Assembly: GCA_009760855.2 (NCBI GenBank) | Contig: WPIO01000003.1 | Span: forward strand, 9,813,501 to 9,877,500 | DNA from: Cristatella mucedo | Lineage: Eukaryota; Bryozoa; Phylactolaemata; Cristatellidae | Direction: 5' to 3' | DNA length: 64,000 nucleotides | Shown here: positions 1 through 12,309 of the stretch, in pieces | How the letters are laid out: each line of letters starts with the position of its first letter | Position numbering within the stretch: position 1 is the stretch's first letter | Position numbers and translations under genes: made by a program | The notes under the pieces: generated by a model | Databases searched by the model: none | What the model was told of the DNA's origin: nothing | What the model saw: only the letters and a program-made list of their open reading frames with translations

Positions 1-300
1 CATGTGCGTCATCGCACGCAATATGCTGGCACACATGACCCTCGGTTAGTAAGACTAGTAACGTGCACTGAATCGTGCGCAGGTGCATATGCAAACAAAC
101 CACAAAAAAGACGTGTTCACTGGGGCGAAGGAAAAGGTGACGGGAACGGATGCGTCTTTACCCGAAACCTACGAAATACAATTCCGTGGCAGGTAGTTAC
201 CGTAGCCGGAAGCAATTTTTAGATTTTCAGTGCGTATGAGCTGAAGGCTCGATCGCCAACAGATTTTAATTTAGTAGCAGCGACGGCGAGATTAAAGAAA
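1..300 (-). mobile_element. LINE B copy, 3' part (minus)
   Basis: The segment matches two other minus-oriented copies (48,360-49,130 and 57,650-58,800) through shared stretches such as gttagtaa-gtgcactgaatcgtgc-cagg. It continues at 440 after an inserted SINE B. It is decayed, with no long frame. Confidence 0.6.
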
Positions 301-440
301 AAGAAAATGGGAGCTGATTTAACATCCCCATTTGCATAGCGGCTAAAGAGCCTTGACGCCTTTCATTACCGCTTGCAGTTGGCAATAAAAGGTCGCCCAC
401 TGCAGGATTTGAACTCATGACATTGGTCGTAAAATGCAAG
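300..440 (-). mobile_element. SINE B inserted in LINE B
   Basis: Reverse-oriented tRNA-derived SINE: gagccttgacgcctttcatt and cgcttgcagttggcaataaa, then a B box complement (caggatttgaactcatgac). It splits the surrounding LINE B. Confidence 0.65.
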
Positions 441-1824
441 CAGCCGGTGGTGCTTGAGCACGTGACTGAGATATCAATGAGCCCGGAAAGGTAGGTGAGT
501 GCAAGCGAGTGGAGTGACCTGTAGAGGATCTTGAACTTGATTCAATGCTTAGGGAGCCAGTGAAGCTCAGACAAACGTGTTGTGATGTAGCAGCAACATC
601 TTTGACAAGAGACCAGGCGAGCTGCCGAGTTTTGCGATAGCTGCAGATGATTGAAGTCACTAGCGAACAGTCGTAAATAAAAGGAAATAATGGCAGAAAT
701 TTAGAGTCAATGTCACAAACGCGTGAACTCGTTGGCTCTCGTGCTATTATCTAAGTAGGCCCTGATTTTGGCGATGTTTTTTAGCCTAAATTCGATCTTC
801 GTGGAGAAAATGTGCTCATCTAACGACGAGTCGTTTGAAATATTACGTCTAGATGACGAGCAGATGTCACGGAAGTGATGCTAGCTGAATAAATCTTGAC
901 GGTCAGGTCTTCCAAATTTCGTGTGACAATAGGTATGTCCATAAATATTAGGTTGGTCTAATCTTCATTCAGCTTTTATGTATGTGAGTCTTCAGAAAAT
1001 TAGTAGTAGCGAATGCTATCGAAGCAGGCATAAAGAGAGTTAAGTGAGCTGACTGGGAGCAAGGGTTTGAAGGGTCAAAGAATAAGTAGAGACGCGTGTC
1101 ATCGCTTTATGTTGGGCAATGTCGTCACCTGAGGGAGAGTATAGTAAAGAAGAGGCCGCCCAAGGCCAGGCTCTGAGATAGCCCGTACTTCAATTGTTCT
1201 GCAGGTGGCCACAGCCGCTTTCATTTACTTTATGACATATCCCGCTGATATAGGACCTAAACCAGTTTATCTGTGTGTCAACAACATCTAGGCGTGTGGC
1301 GAAGTGCTCCAGAAGGATCGGGTTGTCAATTGTGACAAACGCTGCTGACAGATCAATGAGCACCAGAAAAAAGAAGGCTCTACCATGATCAGCCTTGTTC
1401 AGAGGGCCATAGTAAACCCGAAAGAAGAGCAGTTTCCGTGGAATGATTAATCTCTTAATTAATCTCTTAACCCCGATTGGAAGTCGCTTGCAAGATCTTA
1501 TATGAATTGACGTAATCTTTTGTTTTCTGGGCTACCACTCGTTCAAATGTCTTTGATGAGAACGGCAGAAGGGAGACTGGATGAAAGGTAGTCAACTTCT
1601 CACGATCTATGGTAGGCTTTTTAATAAGTGGCCTGATAATTGACATGCTGTGAAGGGATTAGACTTCACCGGTAACCAGGGAACTATTTAAATGTTTGCA
1701 ATGATGGGCAGCGATAGGTCTGAGAACCTCACAGGGAAAACTGTCGGTACATAATCTAGGGGACTAGTTGCCTTTTTCAACACAGGATACAAGTTTATCG
1801 AAGAGTTCAGTAGAGACGGCATAA
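440..1824 (-). mobile_element. LINE B copy, RT region (minus)
   Basis: The minus strand has RT-like fragments: a C-terminal HWLP-type segment at 415-660 and, near 1,340, a decayed form of LIDLSAAFVTID from the reverse transcriptase finger region. Many stops and frameshifts. An old, inactive L2/CR1-like non-LTR element. Confidence 0.62.
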
Positions 1825-1965
1825 CGGTTGGGTCTAGCGGTCAAATGCTCGCCGCGGCCAAGGCCTGGCTGAGGTCATGGGCTCGAGCCCCGAGGCATTC
1901 GTGAAGCGCCCGAATAGAGATTAAGTTCTCTTGGGGCGCTATACAAATGAATTATATATTTGTAT
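1825..1965 (+). mobile_element. SINE A
   Basis: tRNA-like head (ggtctagcggtcaaatgctc, then B box gtcatgggctcgagcccc) and the hairpin tail gcgcccgaatagagattaag ... ggggcgctatacaaatgaatt. Confidence 0.8.
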
Positions 1966-2139
1966 AAAGAAGGTGAGAGAGGTAGAGCACTTCGATGAGG
2001 GTTTGCGGTCCGGCGAGAGTGAGCGGGTGAAGCCACTCACCCAGTCTATCTTTGCAATATGGAGAATTCGGAGAAACGCTCAGCTAAGTCGCCATTCGGA
2101 TCACGTGGCAGAACATTTGCTCGGGAGAAGTTAAGAAGA
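1966..2139. other. Unassigned repeat-flanked segment
   Basis: Possibly the continuation of the LINE B copy interrupted by the SINE A; the sequence is too decayed to place. No gene seen. Confidence 0.3.
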
Positions 2140-3632
2140 CGAGTTTAGTAATAGCATGCACACGCACAATGTTAGCATGCATAGCATGGCTAGAGGTGAT
2201 ATTCTCAGCGCCAATATGTAAAATATGGTTAACGTTAACATGCAGTGTTTGCACGCAAGAAACACATAAGACACAAACCACAAGGACCCACTAAATGCTG
2301 TGATAAAGAAGTGCGCTTTTAGCTTTTTTAAATTTTGTCATGTCAGGACATGTTGTGACTTCAGTCGGGAGTTAGTTTCAGGTTTTGGTAGCAAATGAAT
2401 TAAAGGCACTGTCTCCGAAGGATTTGAGGTTCTTTCGAGGCATAGCTACATTATTGGAATCAGAAAAACTGACGAAAGTACGGTGCCTAGATTGATTCGT
2501 TGGTATTCTGATAGGTAGGCTGGAGCCAGAGAATGAAGGCGACCTAAAAGTGAGTGACGGAATCTTGAAGTCGATACGCTGCTTGATTGGAAGCCGAAGC
2601 AGGCCGATGAGAAGGGGTTAATGTGGCAGGTGTTATGCTCACGACAGACAAGCCTAGCTTCAGAGTTTGGCATCAACTGTAAGCTCCTGAATGCACAGGC
2701 CGGTAGATCAGAATGCAGTGAGTTGCAGAAGTCGAGAGGGGATGTCACAAATACAGGGACCAATCTGGATGTAGTATCCCTATCTATGCAAGCCCAAATT
2801 TTAGCAGCGTTACTTGGCTGAAAGTATGCAGACTTGAAAGTGGAGCTAACATGTTGGTCTATTGACAGGTCACTTTAGAACAGGACATTTATATTTTGTG
2901 CAGATGCTACACGAAATAAGCTGGCAGAAACAATTGTGAATGTTAAGCTTTCCAATTTCCGAGTCACACTTGGTTTTTCCTTAACTATTAGGCTGATTTT
3001 ACTGTCATTTAATTTGAGAAAGTTTGCGCCATCCATATGCAGATGTCAGCAACACGCGCAGCAAGGGAGTTGAGAGAGTTTGAGCGCTGAGGTACCCCGT
3101 ATTTTAAGTGGTTCCGTGGATGATCTTTATCCGCGTTCGCATCAATACCGTGGAGTCCACCACTGAGACATGACGTGAACCGTTGTAATACAGGGCCAGT
3201 GATGTCGAGGTGAGATGACAGGTGCTCGAGAAAGACTTGGTGATCAATAGTATTAAACGCTCCCGAAAGGTCAAGAAAAGTGAGCAGCAAGATTTTAAAT
3301 TAATCTGCATTCCTGATAAGATCGTTATTCACCCAAACCGATGCCCACTCTGCGGAGGGATTAACTCTAAAACCAGACTGGAACTTATTTGGTAGGTTTG
3401 AAATTATTTCAATAACAGAATTTAGCTGGTCTGTTACGACTCTTTCCAATATCCGATAGGAACGGTAGAAGGAAGACTGGGGGGAAATCGCTCAAGTTTT
3501 CTTGGTCTAGTGTTGCTTTATTAATGAGTGGCCTAGCTACAGCCTGTTCGAGAGGTGCAAGGACATGAAATAAGGCTAAGGAGATATTTGCTATCTTACT
3601 TATGCGTGGCAGCAGCATATCTATGCGTCGTT
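2140..3632 (-). mobile_element. LINE A copy (minus), long but degraded
   Basis: The minus strand carries the LINE A C-terminal segment (2,446-2,763, SLDFCNSL, ARLVCRE) and, upstream in element order, a reverse transcriptase piece at 3,009-3,290 reading FLDLSGAFNTIDHQVFLEHL. The 3' UTR (cacaaggacccactaaatgc) starts near 2,280. Multiple frame breaks. Confidence 0.72.
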
Positions 3633-3805
3633 GCCTCTCTGGTATGGCGCAGTGGTTAAGGTGCTCTCTTTAGACGACCGAGTTTGCGGTGAATGTATTT
3701 GTTTACCGAGGTCGTGGGGCTCAAGCGCCGCGGCATTTGTGAAGCAACTGAATAGAGATTAAGTTCGCTCGGGCGGGGTTTACAAATGAATTATGTGTTG
3801 TATTT
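3633..3805 (+). mobile_element. SINE A
   Basis: A box region tatggcgcagtggttaaggt, B box gaggtcgtggggctcaagc, and tail gaatagagattaagttcgct. The hairpin is partly degraded. Confidence 0.75.
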
Positions 3806-3886
3806 ATCGTAGAAGTAGGACAATGGGACCAGGGTATAGAAGACTAGTAGACTTCTTTGATTGGGCCATGAATTTCAGGATGAGGT

Positions 3887-4785
3887 AATAATAATAATAA
3901 TAATAATAATGCACTTTATAAAGCGCCCTCAGAGAACTTAATCTCTTTCTAGGCGCTTTACATTTGATGCAAAGTGAAATGCAATTGAATGGTAAGTAAA
4001 ATCATGCTTGAAAGACAAACAAAATGAATAATATGGTTAGGGGTGACATGCACAGGGTCAGCATGCAAATGTGGTTAGTGGCAGCATGCACAGTGTCAGC
4101 ACGCATAAGCACATCAAGGACGAATCACAGGGACCCACTAAATGCTGTCCTAAATAGGTGTTTTTAAGTTTCTTTTAAATGTGGTCAGGCCAGGGGATGT
4201 TCTGACGCCGGTCGGGAGGGAGTTCCAGGCTTTGGGAGCATACGAGCTAAATGCACGGTCTCCAAAGGATTTAAGGTTCGTACGAGGTATTTCCAGACTG
4301 TTGGATTCCGAAAAGCGGGTGGTACGATGCTTGGCCTGATTGGGGAGTATATCTGAAAGATAGGCTGGAGCCATAGAATGAAGAGACCTAAAAGTGAGCG
4401 ACAAAACCATGAAGGCAATCCGTTGCCTCACTGGTAGCCAGTGCAGGTCGGCGAGAAGTGGAGTAATGTGGCAACTGCGACGCTCACGACAGACAAGCCT
4501 GGCTGCAGAGTTTTGCACCAGCTGCAATCGCCTGATCACACATGCTGGTAGGCCAGTAAGCAGTGAGTTGCAAAAGTTGAGACGGGATGTCACGAATGCA
4601 TGGACCAACTTAGACGTGGTATACTTATCTAAACAAGCCCGAATTTTAGCAATGTTATGAAGCTGAAAATTGGCAGATTTGACTGTGGAGCTGATATGGT
4701 CGTCTAACGAGAGGTCGCTTTGGAATATGACACCAAGATTTCGAGCTGATTCGATACGTTGTGCAAGTCTTCGATAGACTATTCA
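3887..4785 (-). mobile_element. LINE A copy, young, 5'-truncated (minus)
   Basis: Starts with the (ATT)n tail complement and the hairpin aagcgccctcagagaactta, then the 3' UTR and an intact C-terminal ORF of 152 codons (4,150-4,608: FVTSRLNFCNSLLTGLPAC ... LHWLPVRQRIAF). This ORF end is the thumb region and tail of L2-type reverse transcriptase proteins. It closely resembles the copies at 47,560 and 63,428. Confidence 0.88.
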
Positions 4786-5480
4786 CTGGTATTTCGGCAT
4801 CTCGGAAGAATCGGTGAGGGATAATGGCCCACCGTTCACTATTACCGAGTTTCGTGACTTCGCTTCTCGTTTGGATGTGCAGATGGCTTCCTTTTAGTCA
4901 TATTGTCCTCAGAACAGCGGACTGATCGAGATATTCATCCAGTCAGCAAATGGAACAACGCCAAAAAAAGTCATCCAGAGATGGAAAATCCGTGGGCGAA
5001 GTCCTGCCCGCCGTAAGAGACTTGCCGATTGGGAATGGACTTCCTTTTTCAGCCCCTTTACTCCAGAATCGCCGGTTGACGGCCATATTGCCTCTTGGTG
5101 AACAAGCATTAGTTCCTAGCTAGACATCACCATCCTTCTGTAGTTTACCAGTTACTGGCTTCTTGGCAGCGTATCAGCGACGGCCCGCGAAGAAACCATT
5201 CATTTATAGTCGCCGGAGAGAAAAAGTTAACGCCTGGATCCTGCTGGACGGTCAGAGGTGGATGCCCGCCCAAGTGGTCATCCAGCACAGCTCACCAAGA
5301 TCTTACCTGCTGAGGTTACTTACTGGACAAGTAATCGGATGCACTCGGACGGCCATCAGTCAGACTGCCGGAAGTTGTGCTTCACTGTACGTGGCTTCAG
5401 TCCAAGGCAGCACGCCTAGACCAACAGCTCAGTACCTCCATCTCAGATATTCAGTAATCGTCCGCTATCTTTAGCAGGTC
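4786..5480 (+). mobile_element. Gypsy-type LTR retrotransposon integrase fragment
   Basis: Plus-strand frames, broken by stops and shifts, encode an integrase: VRDNGPPFTITEFRDF (DNGP-F motif), YCPQNSGLIE (YPQSNGLIE motif), NGLPFSAPLLQNRRLTAILP (YSPAQLLM-RRLR-T-P in relatives), then a C-terminal segment WMPAQVV-HSSPRSYLLRLLTG. This order is typical of Ty3/gypsy integrase. It is an old 0.7-kb remnant with no gag, RT or LTRs recognised. Confidence 0.75.
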
Positions 5481-6424
5481 CATGCTTATCGCATGGCCGG
5501 GAGTGGTGTGGGACAGTCGGCCAGACAGACCGCCAAGCTACTACAGAAGTAGTTCGGAACACCAATCCTGTTCGCCAATGAAAAACAAACACCCTGTTGT
5601 CACCTTTGTACTGAGTCACATCGAACAGTTGAACCGCTAAAAAGCGGTCGGACCTCGAGGCAGCCGCGTCGTATTGAGCAGTATGCTGGGTAGCCTGCTT
5701 TTTAGCAGGCTCATGCTCATGGTCTTTACTCTGCTTATACTGGTGACTAGCGTAAGAGTTGGGGGAAGAGACGAGTTGGCACGAAGAGTTGGAGCGTGCT
5801 TCGTGCAGGCGAAGGCTTGCTTTAACGGCACTCGTACATTGACTTTGAACTATGATGGCTACCGTACGTCAGGCTATCTCAACAAATCCCGAAGCATGGC
5901 CGCGTAGGCGTACACCCGACGAGCCACTTACTAAGCATAGTAGCCCGGCCTGAAGCAAGCTTGCACGGCTATTCGACTTCTAGGAGACGTGCGGCTACCT
6001 ATCCTGTCGCGGATGTAAGCAGGCCCAGCTTTTGCACCAGACCTAGGTTTTGTGAATTCTCTCCCCGGGGTACCTCTTAATTAACACTACCTCTTGCCAC
6101 GTCTTGTTAGGCAAACGCCAGGCGAATTAAAGCGACGTCAAATTCAGTTTAGGCAAGTGCAAATCATAGCAAAACCCAAGAGGCAAAGTCGAAAGCACTC
6201 AAGAGCAGTATGCGAGAGCAGCTGCAATACTATCCCAGGCCCGAGAGCAGCTGCAATACTATGCCAGGCCCGAAGAAGCTGCAATACTATGCCAGGCCCG
6301 AAGAATTTCGCGAACACGCAGGGTAGAGCTGAGAAGGAAGTCACGCCACAACTCTCCGTCGTGCCCTGCCTTTCAAAGCGAATCTTTCTATTCCAGATGC
6401 ACGAGTCACATTTTATGTGACGAA
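5481..6424. other. No gene recognised; contains a tandem repeat
   Basis: Possibly the decayed downstream part of the gypsy remnant. Short open frames (5,674-5,907 and 6,094-6,420) have no recognisable domain. The only distinct structure is the tandem repeat at 6,209-6,305. Confidence 0.4.
6209..6305 (+). repeat. Three-copy minisatellite, about 30-bp unit
   Basis: The unit agctgcaatactatgccagg-cccgaga is repeated three times with small length changes. Confidence 0.85.
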
Positions 6425-7460
6425 AGAGGCTGACACGTAGCGGAGGTTGACTTTGTGGACTCCTGCAAATTGATGGCAGCAAAACTTTCTTAAATTGACT
6501 GATGTTAAAACCGACTTTCTAGTTATTGGCAAACCAAGTGTGATCCAAAAATTGGAAAACCTAACGTTCAAAATTGGCTCTGCCGGCATATATCCTATCA
6601 AATCTGGTCAAAATCTAGGCATCATGTCCCAAAGTAATCTTTTATTATATGACCATATCAGCTCCACAGTCAAGTCTGCCTACTTTCAGCTACATAATAT
6701 TGCTAAAATCCGGGCTTGCTTAGACAGGGATACCACGTTTAACTTTTTCCATGCATTTGTTACATCTCGTCTTGTCTTCTGCAACTCACTGCTTGTTGGT
6801 ATGCCGCCCTGTGCAATCAGCCGCTCGCAGTTGATGCTAAACTCTGCAGCTAGGCTTGTCTGTCGTGAGCGTCCTAGTTGCCACATCACACCACAGCACG
6901 CCACTTCTCCCCGACTTGCATTGCCTCCCAGTCAAGCAAGCATCGAATTCAAGGTTTTGTCACTCAATTTTAGGTCCCTTCATTCTTTGGCTCCAGCCTA
7001 TCTATTTGATCTATTCCTCCACCAGGCTAAGCAGCGTATCAGCGGCTTTTCGTAATTGAATTGCTTACCTATACCTCTCACAAACCTCAAATCCTTTGGA
7101 GACCATGCCTTTAGTTTCTATGCTCTCAAAGCCTGGAACTCACTTCCGACTTGCGTTACGACATCCCCTGGCTTGACCACATAAAAAAATTAAAATGCTT
7201 CTATTTATAACAGCATTTAGTGGGTCCCCGTGTTTCGTCCATTTTGTGCCTATGGGTGCTGATACTGAATGCCGCATCTAACCATATTTACATGCTGACC
7301 CTGTGCATGTCACCTCGAACCATGTCATGCTTGTTGTCATTTAGCATGCTACCACTAACCATTCGGTCATGCTTCCTTTGCAGCAAATGTAAAGTGCCTA
7401 GAGAGAGCTTGAGTTCTCTTAAGGTGCTCTACAATGTATTATTAATTTTATTACTTGATC
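6425..7460 (+). mobile_element. LINE A copy (plus), 5'-truncated
   Basis: The plus-strand frame 6,495-7,055 encodes the RT C-terminal part (FHAFVTSRLVFCNSLLVGMP, ARLVCRERPSCHITP), followed by a frameshift. It ends with the hairpin cctagagagagcttgagttc and a tattattaat tail. Older than the copies at 3,887 and 47,560. Confidence 0.83.
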
Positions 7461-8361
7461 CCACTCACTTTGTCTGCTGGGCATTACTGGGAGAAGATTG
7501 ACCCTGAAGCCCTACTACAGGACCCTCCTTGGTCCCTGAGTTGCTAGATGCGTTAGAGGAGGCATCAGCAGCGCCCCTGACCTCAATAGCCATCTCCTGC
7601 CTCACGGCTGAGAATTAACTGGTTCCATGGCAACCTCGACTGTCCGAACCCAGAGACTTTGCACCTTCCAACCCGGTAGCCGTCTAGAGTTGGGCTAAAC
7701 CCTTAGCTAGCCTGAAAAAAGAAGCTAAATCTGGGCTCGATGGACAAAGGCCAGACCATCCAATTGTCTTATAATGGACTCATGCTAGTCGCGATGTCTG
7801 TTTGGGTTAAATATGACCACAGCCCGAAGAATTATGGGAAATCAGATTAACGTTTTTCTATAAACATTTTGTGATTAATTAGCTTTATTTTTTAATACAA
7901 TAAGGTTACGTTTCAGCGTCATCTTACCGCTGATATATTTTTGCAAAACACAATGTCGTTCGCCATCACGGTGTTTCAATTGGACGGCAGTAGGATCAAG
8001 TCAGAAATATTTCATTCCTGCCGGAGTTATACAAAAATAAAATGAAGCGAAAATATCAAGAAAAGCAGATAGTGGTTACGAATCACCTATCTTTTCAGTA
8101 GCTTACACATAGGCAGGTAGTTTGCATGTAGGATTTAGCGAAGCCAAGCTGCCTGCTCAACAATTCCACTCTTTTCTGAAAGCTTTCTATGCGTAAGCAA
8201 TAGGCACCCAGCTGTTTCTCGCGGGTTAGCAGTTGCACTAGCCTAGAATTTTAATTGCTTGTCTTTAATCTGATCAATGGCAAGTAGCAGCATTGCAAGA
8301 GAAAAATTCATGACGATAAAATAACAATCAGATAGTGCTTGAGTGAGAGAGAATGTGAGTG

Positions 8362-8397
<36 letters not shown>

Positions 8398-8450
8398 AGA
8401 GACAGACGCACAGTGAAGGAGAGACAGACAGACAGACAGAAAGAGGGAGG

Positions 8451-8545
<95 letters not shown>

Positions 8546-9895
8546 ACACAGAGAAAGACAGAGATGGAGAGAGAGAGAGATTGAGGGTGAATCAGAAGAG
8601 AGAAGAAAAATTTGTAAGAAAGAAAGATTAGAGAGAGAATGAGTAAAAAGAGAGAAAGAGAGATAAAGGGAGGGAAAGCGACTGAACAAGACAATGGGTA
8701 AAAGTAAGAGAAACAGTGTGAGAGCTAGCAAAAAAGAGAGCGTGAGATTGAGAAAGAGTGAGAGTGAGAGAGGAACAAAGAGTTAGAGAGAGAAAGGGAG
8801 AGAGAAAAATATTGAAAAAAGAAAGAAAAAGAAAGAAAAGATGGAGAGAGATTGTGAGAGAGTAGGAGAGCACTAAGTTAGAGACACAAAGTGAGGTGGG
8901 AGAAATACAAAAAAGCAAAACAGACGCCATAGCCCCCAAGAATAAGGCCCCGCTTACCTTTCATCTCAGCGTTAAGAACGGTACAGGAGTGTCGGTACCT
9001 CTTGCCTCCGTGTCTTGCTGATTACAGCCTCAGCCTGGTTAATTAGCCAGAGGTTGGAGGTTTGTATCCACCTGGTGGTGAACATTGTCTTGCTCTTAAT
9101 CCCCCGCGTAGTCCTCCGTAGTCTTCGTGTAGTCCTACTTAGTCATTCTGCTGTTCTCCTTAGTCACCCCACCGTCCTTCTAGTCGTCTCGCTATCCGCC
9201 TTGGTACGCCTGCGGTCCACAGGTCCTGTCTACGTGGCCTACTTGTTCTTAACGATAGAAAGTTGGTCCAGAAAACAAAAGTAGTTGCGTTTCAATGATG
9301 AGGCATCTTATCGCTTTACTCGGTAGCATTTGGACTTTGTAATTGCAGATTGGTAGGGTTAAGTGTGCCGTTGATCTACTTTTCACTCTCCCTATTTGCA
9401 ATACAAACGTATTCACACTCAAGTGTATTTACCAGGCGTGCACCAAACGCACGTCTAGGCGGATTCCCCTTTGGCGAATAAAGGACATTGACGTCGTTTA
9501 GATTTTTATTTCTAGTTTGAAACGCTATCCGCTATTGCTATTGCTTGATTGTCCACGACGTACTTGTATACTGCCGCGATCTGAGCGTCCGTGATGCACA
9601 TTGCTATGGTCTGAGTGGCCACAGCAAATAGAATCGAACCATATTCTGGTACAACATTGTTAATCACTGCACCATGCTGAAGACCTCCGATGCGACATTT
9701 AAATTTAGACAGGAGCTTATATTGATTTCAAGTTACAAATAATTTCCGCATTGCATTTGATTGAAGGAATATATGCACAACATCACTCGACCGCTTCTAC
9801 TTGTTACTTGTACGAACATATTTGCATATGTCACTACTATCTACGGTTGCACGTGTTAGAACTACCGTTCGTTGTAGCACTGTGCTAGCTTCCAG
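7461..9895. other. Intergenic or upstream intron; purine tract
   Basis: No gene recognised. It is dominated by a nearly homopurine strand at about 8,341-8,880. Open frames across that tract are repeat artefacts. Confidence 0.5.
8341..8880 (+). repeat. Long purine-rich tract with (GA)n core
   Basis: About 540 bases almost entirely A and G on the plus strand. A perfect (GA)n run lies at about 8,457-8,541, with (GACA)n at about 8,424-8,440. Confidence 0.9.
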
Positions 9896-9950
9896 CAGCC
9901 TCATGCAGGCGTGGGAAGCCTTACTTACTGCCATCGAAGCAGACACCCAG
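9896..9950 (+). CDS. Exon 1 found: F-BAR-like helix
   Basis: The exon follows a tandem acceptor (tccag at 9891-9895, then cag at 9896-9898, NAGNAG-like) and ends CAG|gtaagt at 9950, phase 0. It encodes SLMQAWEALLTAIEADTQ, which resembles the start of F-BAR helix 2 (W..LL..TE). Joined to the next exon it gives a continuous amphipathic helix. A start codon exon must lie upstream; none was recognised. Confidence 0.6.
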
Positions 9951-10958
9951 GTAAGTACGGTAGAAGTTTCCTGTTCGCCTCTGGCCCTATGGGAAGTCTG
10001 CCTAGTGAGTGATGCAGAGGCTCGAATATTTTAGATATGGGAGAGAAACTTACTCAGTTGCCGTGCTTTAAATAGCTCAAACCCTGCAGCAGCTGTTCAG
10101 CTTCAGTTGAAAAAAGTCTACGCAGGCACCGGCAAACACGCAGATTGTAGTTCCCTCTGTCTGGTCTCGTGTGAGTCGAGCAACCCATACAGTCTGCTGT
10201 CGCCCACCACAGTCGGCCACAGTAATGGCCGTTGGTATACATTCGCTGCAAAATACGTGCACGTGATTTTAGGGAGCACCGAAGGATTTTGCTCGGTACA
10301 AAGGTGGGAGGTCGAAGTTTAATTGCCACGTTTTCTGCATGAATACGAGATTTAACGACTCAGTTGACAGAACAGGGGCCGGTAAATTAGAAGTTGCGGA
10401 ATCTTTCCTTGCTCAAGGTCACATTTTACCACTTTGGGACTAATGTATTCTGCCATAAACGCATTCGCAAAACGTTCTAGCAAACCTTAATCCCCAGAAG
10501 TTAAAAATTTAAAAGTGCACTGTCTCTTGATTTTTTCGTTCACAGCAAAGGGAAAAGCCCTACAGAGCTTCTCGTATAATAAAAAGTAAAACCTGTCTGT
10601 ATTTTGACACTTAACAGGGTTTACTACGACAGCCATAACGAGGTCGGTGGCTGAATTCCTGGACAACAAGCAGACAAAAAAGTGCCTTTATTCCGCTTGC
10701 ATCCATTAATCTAAGCGTTCTCGCCTGGAGTTGGGCCCATAGCATAGTGTAGCTAATCCAATTTCTGGGGTTGCTGGCTGACCTCAAGGGCACCCACTTC
10801 TCTGAGCGTCTACCGCTGGAAGTTGAAAAAAGACCAGCAATGATACATATCTCCAACTGCTGTCATCTGGATAGAGGTAAACTCGACTGAGTGTCAATGT
10901 GCTAGACATAGAGAAGCATTCAGTCATGGATGTGCAGACTTTCTAAATCTAGTGCCAA

Positions 10959-11130
10959 GCTGGTTGGGGCCGAGTGGTTAGGGTGCTCGCCTCGACTAAG
11001 GTCAAGGTAAATGTATTTGATTACCGAGGTCATGGGCTCGAGCCCAATGGCATCTGTGAAGCAGCTAAATAGAGATTAAGTTTTCTTTGGGCACTATACG
11101 AATGAATTAAATTATTGTTATTATATTATT
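10959..11130 (+). mobile_element. SINE A
   Basis: Head gctggttggggccgagtggt-taggg, B box gtcatgggctcgagccc, tail gaatagagattaagttttct, then an (ATT)n-like end. Confidence 0.82.
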
Positions 11131-11577
11131 AAAGAGAAAGTCAAATCTGTATGATTGAGCTTCGGACTCACTGGTATCATTCAACCGACGTTCTTTTGGC
11201 CATTGTGTCACCTCGGCTAATGTGTTCCAATTCTCTAAGAACCTCTGCATGCAAAACAAGTGGTTTATGTGTTGTGGCTGTCAGCTCCTAGTTTTAGATG
11301 TTTTGAAAAGCGATTCAACAAGACGAAGGCCTTGCGAAGAAAAAAGTGACCGACAAGGTCGTTCATAGTGGGGCAAGTCAAGCCAGACGAGTCAAGAGGC
11401 TACGGAAAGTGATGGTTTTATGGATTTTATGAGAGGATACGAGCATATTGGAACAGCACTCTAGCTTGGAATGTCCATCACATCCAGCTACATGGTCGCG
11501 TTCCGGTCTTCATTTCTTCCCTTGAATCTGGAATCTTTCGTATAGAAATGGTTAGCTGACTTAAAAAAGCCGCACTT

Positions 11578-11660
11578 ATATAGAGGCCGGAGAGCCTTTT
11601 AAGACTATCACCGCCGTTTGAATTGAGCAATATCCTGAAGGATCGCCCAATGTAGAGTTA
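11578..11660 (-). mobile_element. SINE B fragment (minus)
   Basis: Carries gagccttttaagactatcac-cgccg and aaggatcgccca in reverse orientation. It directly faces a plus-oriented copy. Confidence 0.6.
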
Positions 11661-11667
11661 GAGCTTA

Positions 11668-11830
11668 CCGCCTGGTTCGTTTCGTTAAGGGCTTGGGTCT
11701 TGTTCTTCACTGTCCAAATCGTGCGTTCGAGTCTTGCAGTAGGCTACCATTTATTGTCTACCGAAAGAGGTGGCGACGTTCGTTAAGACTCTTCTGCCGC
11801 TACATAAATGAGGCAGCTGAATTAGCAAGC
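11668..11830 (+). mobile_element. SINE B (plus)
   Basis: Head ctggttcgtttcgttaaggg, B box gtgcgttcgagtcttgc, tail gactcttctgccgctacata-aatgaggcagctgaat. Confidence 0.65.
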
Positions 11831-12309
11831 GTTTAACTTAAAGAGCGAGAAACTTGCCCCTGGGCTAAGGCACAGGGGCCAATGATGGCTTAACGCTTCT
11901 AGGACCAATGGTACCGTGAGAAAACGCTCTACCACCACTGCTGGATAGCCTCTGGAAAGATCAGATAGGAAGTTAGGAACTCGTGTTTATTGAGCCTGGT
12001 GAGGTTTTCATTTGCACTTGCATCTCGTCGGTCAGGCTTGGAAGCCTTCACAGACTTCGATAGATTTAGAAAGCACAGTCGTAGTTCGGCAGGTACTCGG
12101 TGGCTATGGGCCTTCCTACCAAATCCCAAATCGGCAGGCACGCGCTCATACGCTCAACTGTCTTTGGTATGGGCTCTCCGACCCCTCGCCGTCTGGTAAG
12201 CTATGGTCCCGTCTGATTGAGGATTCGCTCAAGGTATTTGCATTGTCAACGAAGGGCAACTGAGAGCTTGAAGATAGCACGCCTCAGCTAGTTTTCGCCC
12301 GAATACACG

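Noticed and set aside
8243-8731. Long Leu/Ser open frames and Arg/Glu frames across 8,243-8,731
   Set aside because: They are translations of the (GA)n/purine tract and carry no independent coding signal.
9600-9700. Possible tRNA-like sequence near 9,640
   Set aside because: A degraded B box only; no cloverleaf can be drawn and no SINE body follows.
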